DNA of 64,000 nucleotides from positions 62,001 to 126,000 of the forward strand of contig JAFXVY010000058.1 of assembly GCA_017534595.1 (NCBI GenBank). The letters run 5' to 3'. The position numbers were made by a program, and so were the translations under genes. This stretch comes from Ruminococcus sp. Its GTDB lineage: Bacteria; Bacillota; Clostridia; Oscillospirales; Ruminococcaceae. This document shows, in pieces, positions 1 through 7,913 of the stretch (positions are counted from its first letter, which is position 1; each line of letters starts with the position of its first letter). The notes under the pieces were generated by a model. The model was not told the DNA's origin and made no database searches. It saw nothing but the letters and a program-made list of their open reading frames with translations.

Positions 1-138
1 GAGCACCTGAGCTCCCGGGACCTCAAACTGTATGATAGAAAAAATAGCTTCCTTGACCATATCGGTGGTCGGACGGACCTCGTCGCCCTCAAGTGTGCGA
101 AGCTTCATCCCGCGGGCGCTTCCGGTTATAACTCTCAT
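1..138 (-). CDS. rsmD: 16S rRNA (guanine966-N2)-methyltransferase RsmD, N-terminal part
   Basis: Only the first 46 codons are in the window; the gene runs off the left edge. The visible start MRVITGSARG, followed by the VRPTTDMVKEAIFSI segment, is the typical N-terminus of RsmD, an SAM-dependent enzyme that methylates G966 of 16S rRNA during 30S assembly. The Rossmann fold and NPPY motif lie outside the window. The ATG at 138 is preceded on the minus strand by a GGAGGGGG-type ribosome binding site. A TAGACA-17 bp-TATAAT promoter sits at 181-209, divergent from the next gene. Confidence 0.9.
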   Translation of the reverse strand, partial: MRVITGSARGMKLRTLEGDEVRPTTDMVKEAIFSIIQFEVPGAQVL

Positions 139-180
139 AAGATCCCCCTCCGATCATCATAGGCAGTACATACATAATAT

Positions 181-209
181 ATTATACTATATTATTTTAT
201 CTTTGTCTA
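181..209 (-). promoter_or_regulatory. Sigma-A promoter of rsmD
   Basis: On the minus strand, -35 TAGACA (204-209) and -10 TATAAT (181-186) are separated by 17 bp. They lie about 45 bp upstream of the rsmD start. Confidence 0.6.
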
Positions 210-258
210 TACCATTTGCAAATTTTTTTGAACTATCTCCGAAATTGACCGGTACCAC

Positions 259-287
259 TTGCAAAATGAACGAAAAAAGTGTAAAAT
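259..287 (+). promoter_or_regulatory. Sigma-A promoter of the small membrane protein-recD2 pair
   Basis: -35 TTGCAA (259-264), 17-bp spacer, -10 TAAAAT (282-287). The TTGCAA form of the -35 recurs at several other promoters in this window. Confidence 0.7.
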
Positions 288-335
288 AGATATGAACCGT
301 TCCCCTCCCGCCGGCATATAATACGTTGGAAGGCG

Positions 336-689
336 GTGAGCACGGTGATAATACTTGCAGTGATACTTATCGCAGGTATAGCTGCCTGCATCACAGCTGA
401 GATACTCAGGCGCAGGACGCCCGGTACTGCAGCGGGATATATCCTTATCCCCTGCTGCGACGATACGGAAGATATCGAGCAGCTTGTCAAAAACGCTTAC
501 TGGAGCGAGAGGCTCGAACGCCGGGAGACCCGGCGCAGGATACTGATAGTGCTCATTTCGGCCAGAGAAAAGGGATACACCGCAAAGCGGCTGGCGGCGG
601 AGCTTGACAACGTCGAAGCCGTGGATATAACCGCGCTGTGCGACAGGATACTCAGAGACAGGAAACAAAGGAAAGAGAAGAATGAATAA
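336..689 (+). CDS. Small single-span membrane protein of unknown function
   Basis: 117 aa, GTG start at 336 preceded by GGAAGGCGG. Residues 3-20 are a hydrophobic helix rich in Ile/Val/Ala. The rest is a charged cytoplasmic domain with a YILIPCCDDTEDIE segment around residues 35-50 and many Arg/Lys/Glu afterwards. I do not recognise the family. It has its own promoter at 259-287, and its last 8 bases overlap the recD2 start at 682, so the two are translationally coupled. The coupling suggests co-expression with the helicase but gives no specific function. It is unlikely to be a shadow ORF because it has its own promoter and RBS and there is no competing frame. Confidence 0.75.
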   Translation: MSTVIILAVILIAGIAACITAEILRRRTPGTAAGYILIPCCDDTEDIEQLVKNAYWSERLERRETRRRILIVLISAREKGYTAKRLAAELDNVEAVDITALCDRILRDRKQRKEKNE

Positions 690-2901
690 AGATACGGAAA
701 TGATAAAGATATCCGGCGAGGTCGATGCCATACAGCACAAGAACACCGACACCGGCTTCGCGGTCATCATACTGCTTTGGGAAAACAAGCTGATAAAGGT
801 GGTGGGAGACCTCGGCGATGTCGAGGAGGGTGAGGACATCACCTGCACCGGCAATTTCACCAGCCACAGAGTCTACGGTGAGCAGTTCAGGTGCTATGCC
901 TGCGAACGCAGCCTGCCGACCACCAGAGCGAACATGATAAAATATCTTGCCGGCGGCTCTTTCGACGGGATAGATCTTCGCGTTGCCAAGAAGATCGTCA
1001 ACAGGTTCGGTGAGGAAACCTTTGATATCATCGAGAACGAATGTGAACGCCTTACCGAGATCGAAGGCATCGGCGACAAGCGTGCTGCCAAGATCTCAGA
1101 GAAGTTCAAGAAGACCTTTGCGGTCAGGTCGCTGATAAACGCCCTTTCCCGCTATGAGCTTCCGACCTCGGTTGCCATACGGTCATGGAAATGCTGGGGC
1201 GACGATGCCGAGAAGTGCATCGAGGCGAATCCCTACATCCTGACAAAAGAAGAGATCGACGTTACCTTTGAACGTGCAGACGCCATAGCCTTGAAGCTCG
1301 ATCTTCCCCGCGACTCAGAAATGAGAGTGTCCGCGGGGATAGACTGCGTACTGCGCAGATACTCGATGAACGGCCACACCGCCGCTCCCCTCCCCGCCCT
1401 TGAGCAGGAGTGCTGCACCTTCCTTGATATCGGCAAAGAGCTGTTCGCAAAAGTCCTTGAGGCGAAATCCGAGGAAGAGGCGGTGTACTTCTACAACAAG
1501 GGCCAGGACATCTACGTCATGACGGCGGATATGTACAGAGCCGAGGATTATATCGCCCGTCGGCTCTCCATTATGAGTGAGATCTCCTACGACAGCGAGA
1601 TCGACTTCTCCGAGGTGATAGACCTTGCCGAAGAGGAGAACGGCATAGAATATGAAGAAACGCAGCGCAGAGCGATAAATCTTGCGCTCTCAAAGGGTTT
1701 TCTTGTGTTGACCGGAGGCCCCGGCACCGGCAAGACCACCACCCTCAACGCTATTCTCTCGCTCTATGAGCAGCAGGGGCTCGCTGTTATGCTCGCCGCG
1801 CCTACCGGCAAAGCGGCAAAGCGCCTCTCCGACCTGACCGAACATGAAGCCAGGACGATACACCGTCTGCTTGAGGTCAAGCCCCTCGAAGGCTCTAAGA
1901 TCTCATTCATACATAACGAAAACGATCCGCTCGAATGTGACGTTCTGATAATCGACGAGATGTCAATGGTAGACAGCGCTCTCTTCGAGGCGGTACTCAG
2001 GGCGATAAGCGTCAACTGCAAGCTCGTGCTCGTCGGCGACTCGGATCAGCTGCCGTCTGTCGGAGCCGGAAATGTGCTGCGGGATATAATCGAGAGCGGA
2101 GTTATGCCTGTCGTAACGCTGACCGAGATCTTCCGTCAGGCGCAGCAGAGTACGATAGTAACGACCGCTCACAAGATCGTGCACGGCGAACAGCCCGACC
2201 TCACCGACCGCTCCGGAGATTTCATTTTCATGCAGCGCAACACCTACGAGAGCATTCAGGAGCTCACCGCAGAGCTTTGCCGAAAGCGCCTGCCGACTGC
2301 CATGGGATTCGATCCGCTGACGGATATCCAGGTGCTCTCATCCACCAAACAGGGTCCTGCCGGAACTGCCGAACTCAACCGGGTATTGCAGGAGCAGCTC
2401 AATCCCAAGGCCTCAGGCAAGCCGGAGATCACAACGCCCTACGGCATATTCCGCAAGGGCGACAGGGTCATGCAGACCCGCAACGATTACGATATCCTCT
2501 GGAAGAAGATCGACGACGAAAACAACACCGAAGAAGGCGCCGGTATCTTCAACGGCGATATCGGAGTTATAACAGCTGCCAACAAGATCCTGCGTACTCT
2601 GACTATAGACTTCGACGGTCGTGTCGCGGTCTATACGATGGATATGCTCATAAATCTTGAGCTTGCCTACGCCATAACCGTACACAAAAGTCAGGGCAGT
2701 GAGTTTGAAGCGGTGATACTCACTCTCCCCGAGGGGTATGAGATGCTCAGCTACCGCAATCTCCTGTACACAGGTGTCACAAGAGCGAAGCGGCTGCTCG
2801 TCGTAATAAGCTCTGTACAGCAGTTCCGCAAGATGGTCGATAATGACCGCCGGACTCTCAGATACACCTGCCTCAAGGAAATGCTGACCGAAAACAAATA
2901 A
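682..2901 (+). CDS. recD2: RecD2-type ATP-dependent DNA helicase
   Basis: 739 aa, the usual size of the stand-alone RecD2 (YrrC) family, a 5'-3' SF1B helicase involved in DNA repair and replication-fork maintenance, not part of RecBCD. An N-terminal OB-like region is followed by helix-hairpin-helix segments near residues 95-140 (EIEGIGDKRAAKI). Walker A is GGPGTGKTTT at about 345-354 and Walker B/motif II is VLIIDEMSMVD at 421-431. Motif III (VGDSDQLPSVG) follows, with motif VI region AYAITVHKSQGSEFE near 674. The start overlaps the preceding membrane protein by 8 bp. A strong hairpin terminator follows directly. Confidence 0.95.
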   Translation: MNKDTEMIKISGEVDAIQHKNTDTGFAVIILLWENKLIKVVGDLGDVEEGEDITCTGNFTSHRVYGEQFRCYACERSLPTTRANMIKYLAGGSFDGIDLRVAKKIVNRFGEETFDIIENECERLTEIEGIGDKRAAKISEKFKKTFAVRSLINALSRYELPTSVAIRSWKCWGDDAEKCIEANPYILTKEEIDVTFERADAIALKLDLPRDSEMRVSAGIDCVLRRYSMNGHTAAPLPALEQECCTFLDIGKELFAKVLEAKSEEEAVYFYNKGQDIYVMTADMYRAEDYIARRLSIMSEISYDSEIDFSEVIDLAEEENGIEYEETQRRAINLALSKGFLVLTGGPGTGKTTTLNAILSLYEQQGLAVMLAAPTGKAAKRLSDLTEHEARTIHRLLEVKPLEGSKISFIHNENDPLECDVLIIDEMSMVDSALFEAVLRAISVNCKLVLVGDSDQLPSVGAGNVLRDIIESGVMPVVTLTEIFRQAQQSTIVTTAHKIVHGEQPDLTDRSGDFIFMQRNTYESIQELTAELCRKRLPTAMGFDPLTDIQVLSSTKQGPAGTAELNRVLQEQLNPKASGKPEITTPYGIFRKGDRVMQTRNDYDILWKKIDDENNTEEGAGIFNGDIGVITAANKILRTLTIDFDGRVAVYTMDMLINLELAYAITVHKSQGSEFEAVILTLPEGYEMLSYRNLLYTGVTRAKRLLVVISSVQQFRKMVDNDRRTLRYTCLKEMLTENK

Positions 2902-2906
2902 AACGA

Positions 2907-2940
2907 CCTCCCGGTGCATTGTTTGCGCCGGGAGGTTTTC
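2907..2940. terminator. Bidirectional Rho-independent terminator (recD2 / amidase)
   Basis: The perfect 8-bp arms CCTCCCGG and CCGGGAGG extend to 11 bp with the inner pairs and are followed by TTTTC. The site lies between convergent genes. Confidence 0.85.
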
Positions 2941-2943
2941 TTA

Positions 2944-3960
2944 TTATCTGTTTGTAAGATTGCTCGGGAGCTTGCGGTTGGGGTTCGTTGCGGAATAATA
3001 GCTTTCAAGTGCAAAATACAGCTTCGAGCGGGAGATCAGCTGCTCGCCGAGTGTTCTCTTTCCTGTCGCATCAACTACGCCGAGATCCTGCGCGGTCTTG
3101 ATGACAGCATCACCGATCGCCTTGGCGTATTCCTGATATTTCTGATCGAACAGCTGGTTATCTACACTCGAACTGATGAAGCCCATCTCACAGAGCACGC
3201 TCGGGCAGACAACGTCTGCGTTTACGTGGTAGTTGGAGCCTTCGTCGTTGGTGTAGCCGTAGCCTATGCCGCGGTTATTGGAAATGCCGACAGTGTTCAG
3301 TGCCGCCATGATATTCTGAGCAAGTAGCACATCCATCTCCGGGCGCTTGTTGTGTACCCAGGCCTGGAAGCCGCTGGCGTCGGTAGAAACAATATCTCTG
3401 TGCAGACATACGAAGAAGTCGCTCTGAGCATCGTTGGCTATGGTGCAGCGATAATCAAGGTCGGTATCGACATCGGTCTCGCAGAGCATGATATCAGAAT
3501 CTCTTGTCATAACGACCTGAACGCCCTGGCTCTGGAGGTAATCCCTGAGCGCAAGTGAGATCTTGAGGGTATCGTCCTTTTCGACTCTGATAACATTGCC
3601 GTTATCGTCATAGATGCAGGCGCCGCCGTCCAGACCGCCGTGACCCGGATCTATGCAGACCTTGAACTGCCAGCTCGTTACCTTCTCCGGCTCGGAAGAC
3701 GTCGTATCATCCACCGAAGAGACCTCATCGGGAACCGAAGAATCCGGCTCCGATTCAGCTACGGATGTTACCGCGGCGGGTTCATCGTCCTTTTTGAAAT
3801 GATTGTATATCGAACGCCCGAGCTGATATAAACCGATTATTATAAGTATGAGCACGAACAGTGCAAGTATTACTCTTCCCCACAGGATCTTGACCTTCTT
3901 GCGGGTGCCTGCTCTGTATCGCGGCCTTCCGTAGAGCTGTTCAAACTCTTCGTCAGTCAT
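2944..3960 (-). CDS. N-acetylmuramoyl-L-alanine amidase (Amidase_3), membrane anchored
   Basis: 338 aa. A short basic cytoplasmic N-terminus precedes one transmembrane helix (about 30-48), then a Ser/Glu/Asp-rich linker (55-95) and the Amidase_3 catalytic domain. Zinc-site motifs are visible: IDPGHGG at 103-109, a Glu in the VEKDD segment, and His in VCLHRDI. The catalytic Glu is in VLCEMGFISS. The enzyme cleaves the bond between N-acetylmuramic acid and the stem peptide in peptidoglycan, outside the membrane. It is monocistronic, with a TTGACT-17-TATAAT promoter at 4036-4064. The leader contains a hairpin with CTGCAC/GTGCAG arms just upstream of the GGAGG site. Confidence 0.9.
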   Translation of the reverse strand: MTDEEFEQLYGRPRYRAGTRKKVKILWGRVILALFVLILIIIGLYQLGRSIYNHFKKDDEPAAVTSVAESEPDSSVPDEVSSVDDTTSSEPEKVTSWQFKVCIDPGHGGLDGGACIYDDNGNVIRVEKDDTLKISLALRDYLQSQGVQVVMTRDSDIMLCETDVDTDLDYRCTIANDAQSDFFVCLHRDIVSTDASGFQAWVHNKRPEMDVLLAQNIMAALNTVGISNNRGIGYGYTNDEGSNYHVNADVVCPSVLCEMGFISSSVDNQLFDQKYQEYAKAIGDAVIKTAQDLGVVDATGKRTLGEQLISRSKLYFALESYYSATNPNRKLPSNLTNR

Positions 3961-4035
3961 TATTTATCCTCCGTTCACGAAACACTGCACCGTACATTTT
4001 CGTGCAGCGAAATATAATTCTGAAAATTCATCATT

Positions 4036-4064
4036 ATTATATCATACAAGAGAACAAAAGTCAA
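4036..4064 (-). promoter_or_regulatory. Sigma-A promoter of the amidase
   Basis: On the minus strand, -35 TTGACT (4059-4064) and -10 TATAAT (4036-4041) have a 17-bp spacer. Confidence 0.75.
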
Positions 4065-4122
4065 GCCAAATCTCAATATATCGTCATAATACCGATTTTT
4101 TATACTATATATATAATTACTC

Positions 4123-4151
4123 TTGCAAAGGGACACGGTTTGTGATATAAT
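4123..4151 (+). promoter_or_regulatory. Sigma-A promoter of pyrB
   Basis: -35 TTGCAA (4123-4128), 17-bp spacer ending in TGA, -10 TATAAT (4146-4151). The leader is only about 30 nt, so there is no room for a PyrR attenuator. Confidence 0.8.
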
Positions 4152-4190
4152 GATTAAGGTTTATAACCCCGGGAAAGGAAGTGCTCTTTT

Positions 4191-5276
4191 ATGAAAAGAT
4201 TTCAGAAGTACATTCACCTTATCGACCTGAACGACTATCCCGTCTCCTGGTGGAAGCATCTTCTTGAGCTCGCTCACGAGATCAGAGAGGATCCCTCCGC
4301 TTACAGCGAGGCCTGCAAGGGCAAGATCATGGGAACGCTGTTTTACGAGCCTTCCACAAGGACTCAGATGTCCTTTCAGACAGCTATGCTCCGTCTCGGC
4401 GGAACTATAATCGGCTTTGACAACCCGGCTACATCATCCGTAGCCAAGGGCGAGAATATCAAGGACACGACTAAGATCGTCTCGGGCTATGCCGATATAA
4501 TGGTGATGCGTCACCCGACAGCCGGCTCTGTAAAGGCCGCTGCTCTGACAGCCGAATGCCCGATCATCAATGCCGGCGACGGCGGGCATCTCCACCCGAC
4601 CCAGACCCTTACCGACCTTATGACACTGAACGAGGAAAAGCATACCCTCGAAAACCTCACTATCGGCCTCTGCGGAGATCTTAAGAACGGCCGCACCGTT
4701 CACTCGCTCATCAAGGCAATGAGCTGCTTCAAGGGCAACAAGTTCGTGCTCATCTCCACCAAGGAGCTTGCACTTCCCACCTATATGAAGGATATCCTCT
4801 CCGCCAGCGGACACTCCTTCAAGGAGGTCACGAGCCTCGATCATGCTATCGAGGAGCTCGACGTTCTCTATATGACAAGGATCCAGCGCGAGCGCTTCGC
4901 ATCCGAGGAAGAATATCTCGCTCAGAAAGGCTGCTATATCCTTGACAGAGAAAAGATGGTCAGGGCAAAGCGCGATATGATCGTGCTCCACCCGCTGCCG
5001 AGAGTTGATGAGATAGCGATTGAGGTCGATGACGATCCGAGAGCCAAGTATTTCGATCAGGCCAAGTACGGAATGTACATAAGAATGGCACTGATACTCA
5101 CTGTTCTCCGCTGCGACGGACTTCCCGCCCCGCTTATCGTCGGCAGGACGATACCCAAGGCAAAGTGCTCAAATCCCAAGTGCATCACCAATCAGGAACT
5201 CTATCTCCCACTTTACTTCACGGGCAGCGGCGACACCGTCACCTGCGAATACTGCGACGAAAGAACACTTCTTTAA
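4191..5276 (+). CDS. pyrB: Aspartate carbamoyltransferase with C-terminal PyrI-like zinc knuckle
   Basis: 361 aa, against about 305-310 for a plain PyrB. It condenses carbamoyl phosphate and aspartate in pyrimidine synthesis. Active-site motifs are intact: STRTQMSF at 55-62, SVAKGE at 83-88, MRHP at 106-109, HPTQ at 135-138 and HPLPR at 267-271. The extra C-terminus carries four cysteines at 326, 331, 352 and 355 (CX4C, then CX2C). This spacing matches the zinc-binding half of the regulatory subunit PyrI, which docks on the catalytic chain. The nucleotide-binding half of PyrI is absent. No other pyr gene is adjacent. The gene is monocistronic, preceded by GGAAAGGAAG and followed by a terminator. 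Confidence 0.95.
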   Translation: MKRFQKYIHLIDLNDYPVSWWKHLLELAHEIREDPSAYSEACKGKIMGTLFYEPSTRTQMSFQTAMLRLGGTIIGFDNPATSSVAKGENIKDTTKIVSGYADIMVMRHPTAGSVKAAALTAECPIINAGDGGHLHPTQTLTDLMTLNEEKHTLENLTIGLCGDLKNGRTVHSLIKAMSCFKGNKFVLISTKELALPTYMKDILSASGHSFKEVTSLDHAIEELDVLYMTRIQRERFASEEEYLAQKGCYILDREKMVRAKRDMIVLHPLPRVDEIAIEVDDDPRAKYFDQAKYGMYIRMALILTVLRCDGLPAPLIVGRTIPKAKCSNPKCITNQELYLPLYFTGSGDTVTCEYCDERTLL

Positions 5277-5279
5277 TAC

Positions 5280-5320
5280 AAAACGCTTACTGTTCCGCGC
5301 CGGAGCAGTATGCGTTTTTT
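5280..5320. terminator. Bidirectional terminator (pyrB / pcrA)
   Basis: A long interrupted hairpin with paired blocks AAACGC/GCGTTT, TACTG/CAGTA and TCCG/CGGA is followed by a T run. It is flanked by A residues that make a T run on the other strand. Confidence 0.85.
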
Positions 5321-5323
5321 GTA

Positions 5324-7690
5324 TCAGAGCTTTTGTATCTTTGCATATTTTGCCATGACGCGCTTGGTGCCCTTTGAATCAAAGGCAATCTCGAGCAGAG
5401 CGTCGTTTGCCATGTTCGTAACTCCGAGGACGGTACCCTCACCGAAGACACGGTGATTGACCCTGTCTCCGACCGAGAAGACCGGCACCTCATCAGACGA
5501 TGTTTTCGTTTGCTTCTTCTGCATCAGCTGCTTCTCGAGTGTGATTCCCTGCATCGGCTTGGAACCCATACCGGTAAAGCTTCTGCCCTGCAGCATCGGG
5601 TCGCTGAGGCTTTCGATATTATCCTTGGGAAGCTCCCTTATGAACCGCGAGGCTTTGTTGTAGGACAAACCTCCGTAGATGCGCCGGTTCTCGGCGTGCA
5701 GGAGATATAGCTGCTTTTTTGCTCTCGTCACTGCGACGTAAGCGAGCCTGCGCTCTTCCTCGACACCGTTGCTTGTTTCGAGAGACCTTGAAGAGGGAAA
5801 CAGATTTTCCTCCATTCCGGAGACAAACACGGAATTGAATTCCAGACCCTTTGCGGAGTGTACGGTCATCAGCGTGACGAAATCGTCGTTCTGATCGTAG
5901 CGGTCAATGTCGGTATAGAGCGCAACCTCCTCAAGATATCCGGAAAGGGTCGGCGTCTCCGCGTTTGCCTCATAGTCAGCCATGGAGGTCTTTAACTCTT
6001 CGATGTTCTCAAGCCTTGATTCGCCTTCGATGCCGTCTTCTTTGAGCATATCCTTGTACCCGGACTTGGTGAGTATCTCATCAAGCAGCTCGGCAAGTGT
6101 GACGTTCTCGGCTATATCCTGGAAATACCTGAAAAGCTCTGCCGAGCTGCGGAGCTTAGCCGAACGCCTTGAGATCGGCGCAAGGCCCTCCGACTGCATC
6201 ATGACCTCTATCGGAGAGATCCCGAGATCTGAGGCGATCTGCTCCACCAGACCCACGGTCGCATCACCTATGCCTCGCTTGGGCTCGTTGATGATACGTC
6301 TGAGTCTGAGCATATCGTTCTCGTTGTTGATGACCTGAAGATAGGCGATTATATCCTTGATCTCCTTGCGGTCAAAGAATTTGAGACCGCCGTAAACGCG
6401 GTAAGGTATGCCGCTGCGGGACAGCGCAAGCTCTATCTCGCGGGACTGCGCATTGGTGCGGTAGAGCACGGCGTTATCGTTGAACTTCCCGCCCCGGCCG
6501 GCGTTGTCGAGTACCGTGTCTGATATATAGGAAGCCTCACGCTTTTCATCGGCTGCCTTATAAACGATGACTTTGTTTCCGTCGCCGGCATCGGTCCAGA
6601 GGTTCTTGCCCTTACGCTCGGTATTGTTCTTTATAAGGTAGTTGGCGCAGGTAAGTATGTTCTGCGTTGAACGGTAGTTCTGCTCAAGGCGTATAATATC
6701 GGTCTCGGGATCGCAGCCGAAGATATCCTCAAAGGAGAGGATGTTCTCGATCGTGGCGCCGCGAAAGCTGTAAATACTCTGATCGTCGTCACCGACAACA
6801 CAGAGATTGCCGAATTTACGAGCTAGCAGCGCCACAAGCTTGAACTGCACCATATTGGTGTCCTGATATTCATCGACCATTATGTATTTGTAGCGGTTCT
6901 GATAGTGGTCGAGAACTTCGGGGTTCTCCTCGAACAGCTTGACGGTGAAATACAGCAGATCGTCAAAATCCATGGCGTTCGACTCGAAAAGCCGCTTCTG
7001 ATAGGCCGCATAGATCTGAGCTATCGTCCGCATCTGATAGTCACCGGAATTGTTGAGCATCTCCTTGGGCGAGATCATCTTATCCTTCTGATCTGAGATA
7101 TGCGAGAGCACTGTCTTCGGCGGGAACAGCTTCTCGCTTATATTGAGTTCCTTGGTCACAGCCTTGCATACCCGCTGAGAATCGTCGGCGTCATAGATCG
7201 TGAAGTTGTTTTCAAAGCCAATGTAACTGTACTCTCTGCGGAGTATCCGGGCGCAGAGAGAGTGGAAGGTCGAGGCGGTAACATCTTCACCGGTCTCACT
7301 AAGCATGGCGGAAAGCCTGTCCTTGAGCTCCTTTGCCGCCTTGTTTGTAAAGGTGATGGCAAGCACGCTCCACGGCTTGACAGGGTTTTCGGATATGATA
7401 CCGGCAAGTTTGTCCTGATCGGTCTCACGGCCTTCGGCAAAATACCTGAGATATGAGATCTCGTCATCAGAGTAATTATAGTAGGCGGGCGTATCGAAAG
7501 TATAAGCGCTGCCGTAGCGGATCATGTATGCGATACGGTTTATCAGCACTGTGGTCTTTCCGCTTCCGGCTCCGGCAAGTATGAGCAGAGGACCGGTGGT
7601 CTTGAAGACAGCCTTGCGCTGAGGCTCGTTGAGATGTGAAAAGCAGCGGTCAAGCGCCTGACGCTTGAGTGTATTGAAGTCAGCGGACAT
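5324..7690 (-). CDS. pcrA: ATP-dependent DNA helicase PcrA/UvrD
   Basis: 788 aa from ATG at 7690, which has a GGGAGGAG site just upstream. The frame stays open for 49 more codons, but those overlap the promoter region and lack an RBS. This is an SF1A 3'-5' helicase of excision repair and replication. Walker A is GAGSGKTT at about 40-47; motif II VDEYQDTN, motif III GDDDQSIYSFRGA, and QNYRS are present, as is motif V/VI AKGLEFN...VAVTRAKKQLYLL. The C-terminus has the PcrA-specific Tudor-like domain (VGDRVNHRVFGEGTVLGV), which contacts RNA polymerase in Gram-positives. It is divergent from the VanY-type gene. Confidence 0.95.
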   Translation of the reverse strand: MSADFNTLKRQALDRCFSHLNEPQRKAVFKTTGPLLILAGAGSGKTTVLINRIAYMIRYGSAYTFDTPAYYNYSDDEISYLRYFAEGRETDQDKLAGIISENPVKPWSVLAITFTNKAAKELKDRLSAMLSETGEDVTASTFHSLCARILRREYSYIGFENNFTIYDADDSQRVCKAVTKELNISEKLFPPKTVLSHISDQKDKMISPKEMLNNSGDYQMRTIAQIYAAYQKRLFESNAMDFDDLLYFTVKLFEENPEVLDHYQNRYKYIMVDEYQDTNMVQFKLVALLARKFGNLCVVGDDDQSIYSFRGATIENILSFEDIFGCDPETDIIRLEQNYRSTQNILTCANYLIKNNTERKGKNLWTDAGDGNKVIVYKAADEKREASYISDTVLDNAGRGGKFNDNAVLYRTNAQSREIELALSRSGIPYRVYGGLKFFDRKEIKDIIAYLQVINNENDMLRLRRIINEPKRGIGDATVGLVEQIASDLGISPIEVMMQSEGLAPISRRSAKLRSSAELFRYFQDIAENVTLAELLDEILTKSGYKDMLKEDGIEGESRLENIEELKTSMADYEANAETPTLSGYLEEVALYTDIDRYDQNDDFVTLMTVHSAKGLEFNSVFVSGMEENLFPSSRSLETSNGVEEERRLAYVAVTRAKKQLYLLHAENRRIYGGLSYNKASRFIRELPKDNIESLSDPMLQGRSFTGMGSKPMQGITLEKQLMQKKQTKTSSDEVPVFSVGDRVNHRVFGEGTVLGVTNMANDALLEIAFDSKGTKRVMAKYAKIQKL

Positions 7691-7721
7691 AGTTCTCCTC
7701 CCGAAATTTAAAGTCGTATAT

Positions 7722-7750
7722 ATTATACCACATAACTCTGGATTTGAAAA
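7722..7750 (-). promoter_or_regulatory. Probable promoter of pcrA
   Basis: The minus-strand -10 TATAAT (7722-7727) is preceded by TGTGG (extended -10 type). The -35 is weak: TTTTCA at a 17-bp spacing. Confidence 0.5.
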
Positions 7751-7769
7751 GGCTTTTTTTCGGACAGTT

Positions 7770-7816
7770 GATATTGCAATTTGCATAATGCTCCGGGGTA
7801 CGGTTTGTGCAATATC
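7770..7816. repeat. Inverted repeat between the divergent pcrA and vanY-like genes
   Basis: The 9-bp arms GATATTGCA (7770-7778) and TGCAATATC (7808-7816) are separated by 29 bp and lie upstream of both promoters. The arms and spacer are rich in TTGCA words. It could be a shared operator; no binding protein is evident. Confidence 0.5.
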
Positions 7817-7846
7817 GCAAAATTGCGGCAGGGTCATACAAAAGTA

Positions 7847-7875
7847 TTCACAAAGGCCGGATAGTATGCTATAAT
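7847..7875 (+). promoter_or_regulatory. Sigma-A promoter of the VanY-like gene
   Basis: -35 TTCACA (7847-7852), 17-bp spacer, -10 TATAAT (7870-7875), with an extended TGC before the -10. Confidence 0.65.
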
Positions 7876-7913
7876 AACTATGTATAGATGTTCACGAAAG
7901 AGTGGTGTACTAT

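Noticed and set aside
7691-7837. N-terminal extension of PcrA
   Set aside because: The 49 extra codons run through the promoter region, lack an RBS and do not resemble helicase sequence; the start at 7690 has a good site.
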